NCBI GenBank assembly: GCA_037176705.1
Contig: CM073897.1
Span: 42,844,488 to 42,908,487 of the forward strand
Direction of reading: 5' to 3'
DNA from: Molossus alvarezi
Taxonomy: Eukaryota > Chordata > Mammalia > Chiroptera > Molossidae
Length of the DNA: 64,000 bases
Part shown: positions 63,606 through 64,000 of the stretch, piece by piece
Layout of the letters: each line of letters opens with the position of its first letter
Numbering within the stretch: position 1 is the stretch's first letter
Notes under the pieces: generated by a model
The model's database searches: none
Seen by the model: only the letters and a program-made list of their open reading frames with translations
Told to the model about the DNA's origin: nothing
Position numbers and translations under genes: made by a program

Positions 63606-64000
63606 GTAAGGTGTGCAGCCAGCCCAAAGGGGTGGCACGGTCCTTTCAAAGACATTCAGAAATATCACCAAGGTTATGATAAGTAAAATTATACTTAGGA
63701 GAGATTAGCTAAGGGATATTAGTATTCACTTTTTCAGATATTCCAAGTTCTGTTCTCAGATTAGATTAGATCCCTGGACAAACCTTCCAGTGGCTTTTTG
63801 TTGCCTACCACACAACATAGGACTTCATCTGGGAACATGGACATTTGTATGGTCCTTGATAGGTTTCTTTAAGAGTTTAGTACCAGGAACCACTTTTTCC
63901 TCTTCTAAAGGGACTAGTAAACTCTCTCCAAGGCAGTAAAGACAAATTAAGAGAATGTACTGTATAGTGAGACTACCTTGTTCAAATCCTGACCTCTCCA
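63606..64000 (+). other. Intron sequence at the right edge
   Basis: Begins with the donor GTAAGG of the last exon. Nothing else recognised. Confidence 0.5.

Overview
The window is nuclear mammalian DNA from a bat, very probably a vespertilionid or close relative. The main evidence is about 60 copies of one tRNA-derived SINE (Ves-type) on both strands. Each full copy has a tRNA-like head (A box near TGGCTCAGCGGTTAGAG, B box near GGTTCGATTCC), a CT-rich middle and an A-rich tail after GTCCTCGGGTGAGGAT. Many are flanked by target-site duplications (TSDs), given in the entries. Laurasiatherian-type L1 and HAL1 ends, MIR, L2, MER5 and LTR remnants fill much of the rest.

The only active gene I can support is INTS4 (Integrator complex subunit 4) on the + strand. 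Sixteen consecutive internal coding exons lie between 3127 and 63605. All have AG/GT borders, and the reading frame is kept across every junction. They give 1982 coding bases, about 660 residues, corresponding to roughly residues 83-743 of the ~963-residue human protein as I recall it. The first exons lie left of the window and the last ones right of it. Fifteen introns are AG/GT; the one between 44215 and 46454 has minor-spliceosome (U12-type) signals.

Layout: 1-3126 is an upstream intron (old inverted L1 plus SINEs). 3245-10437 is a SINE-rich intron with an RPS3A retropseudogene cut up by SINEs. 10545-19278 holds exons at 14600, 15406, 17950 and 19158 among old L1, MER5 and LTR remnants. 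19279-23572 holds an NMT2 retropseudogene. 23645-31692 holds an inverted L1 that carries a DNA-transposon-like inverted repeat. 31899-40584 holds a HAL1 element with its 5' end intact, inserted in an older L1. 40728-49873 holds two LTR-like segments and the U12-type intron. 50032-57891 holds a HAL1 remnant and an internally deleted L1. 57986-64000 has the last three exons and more SINEs.

No prokaryote-type system, CRISPR array or new protein-coding gene is present. The most interesting items are a head-only short form of the Ves SINE (four TSD-bounded copies with one shared 3' breakpoint), the U12-type intron in a gene whose complex helps make minor-spliceosome snRNAs, an L1 with its 5' UTR joined directly to ORF2, and two intronic hairpins. 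Family names come from sequence recognition, not from a database search, and repeat borders are good to a few bases only where a TSD is quoted.
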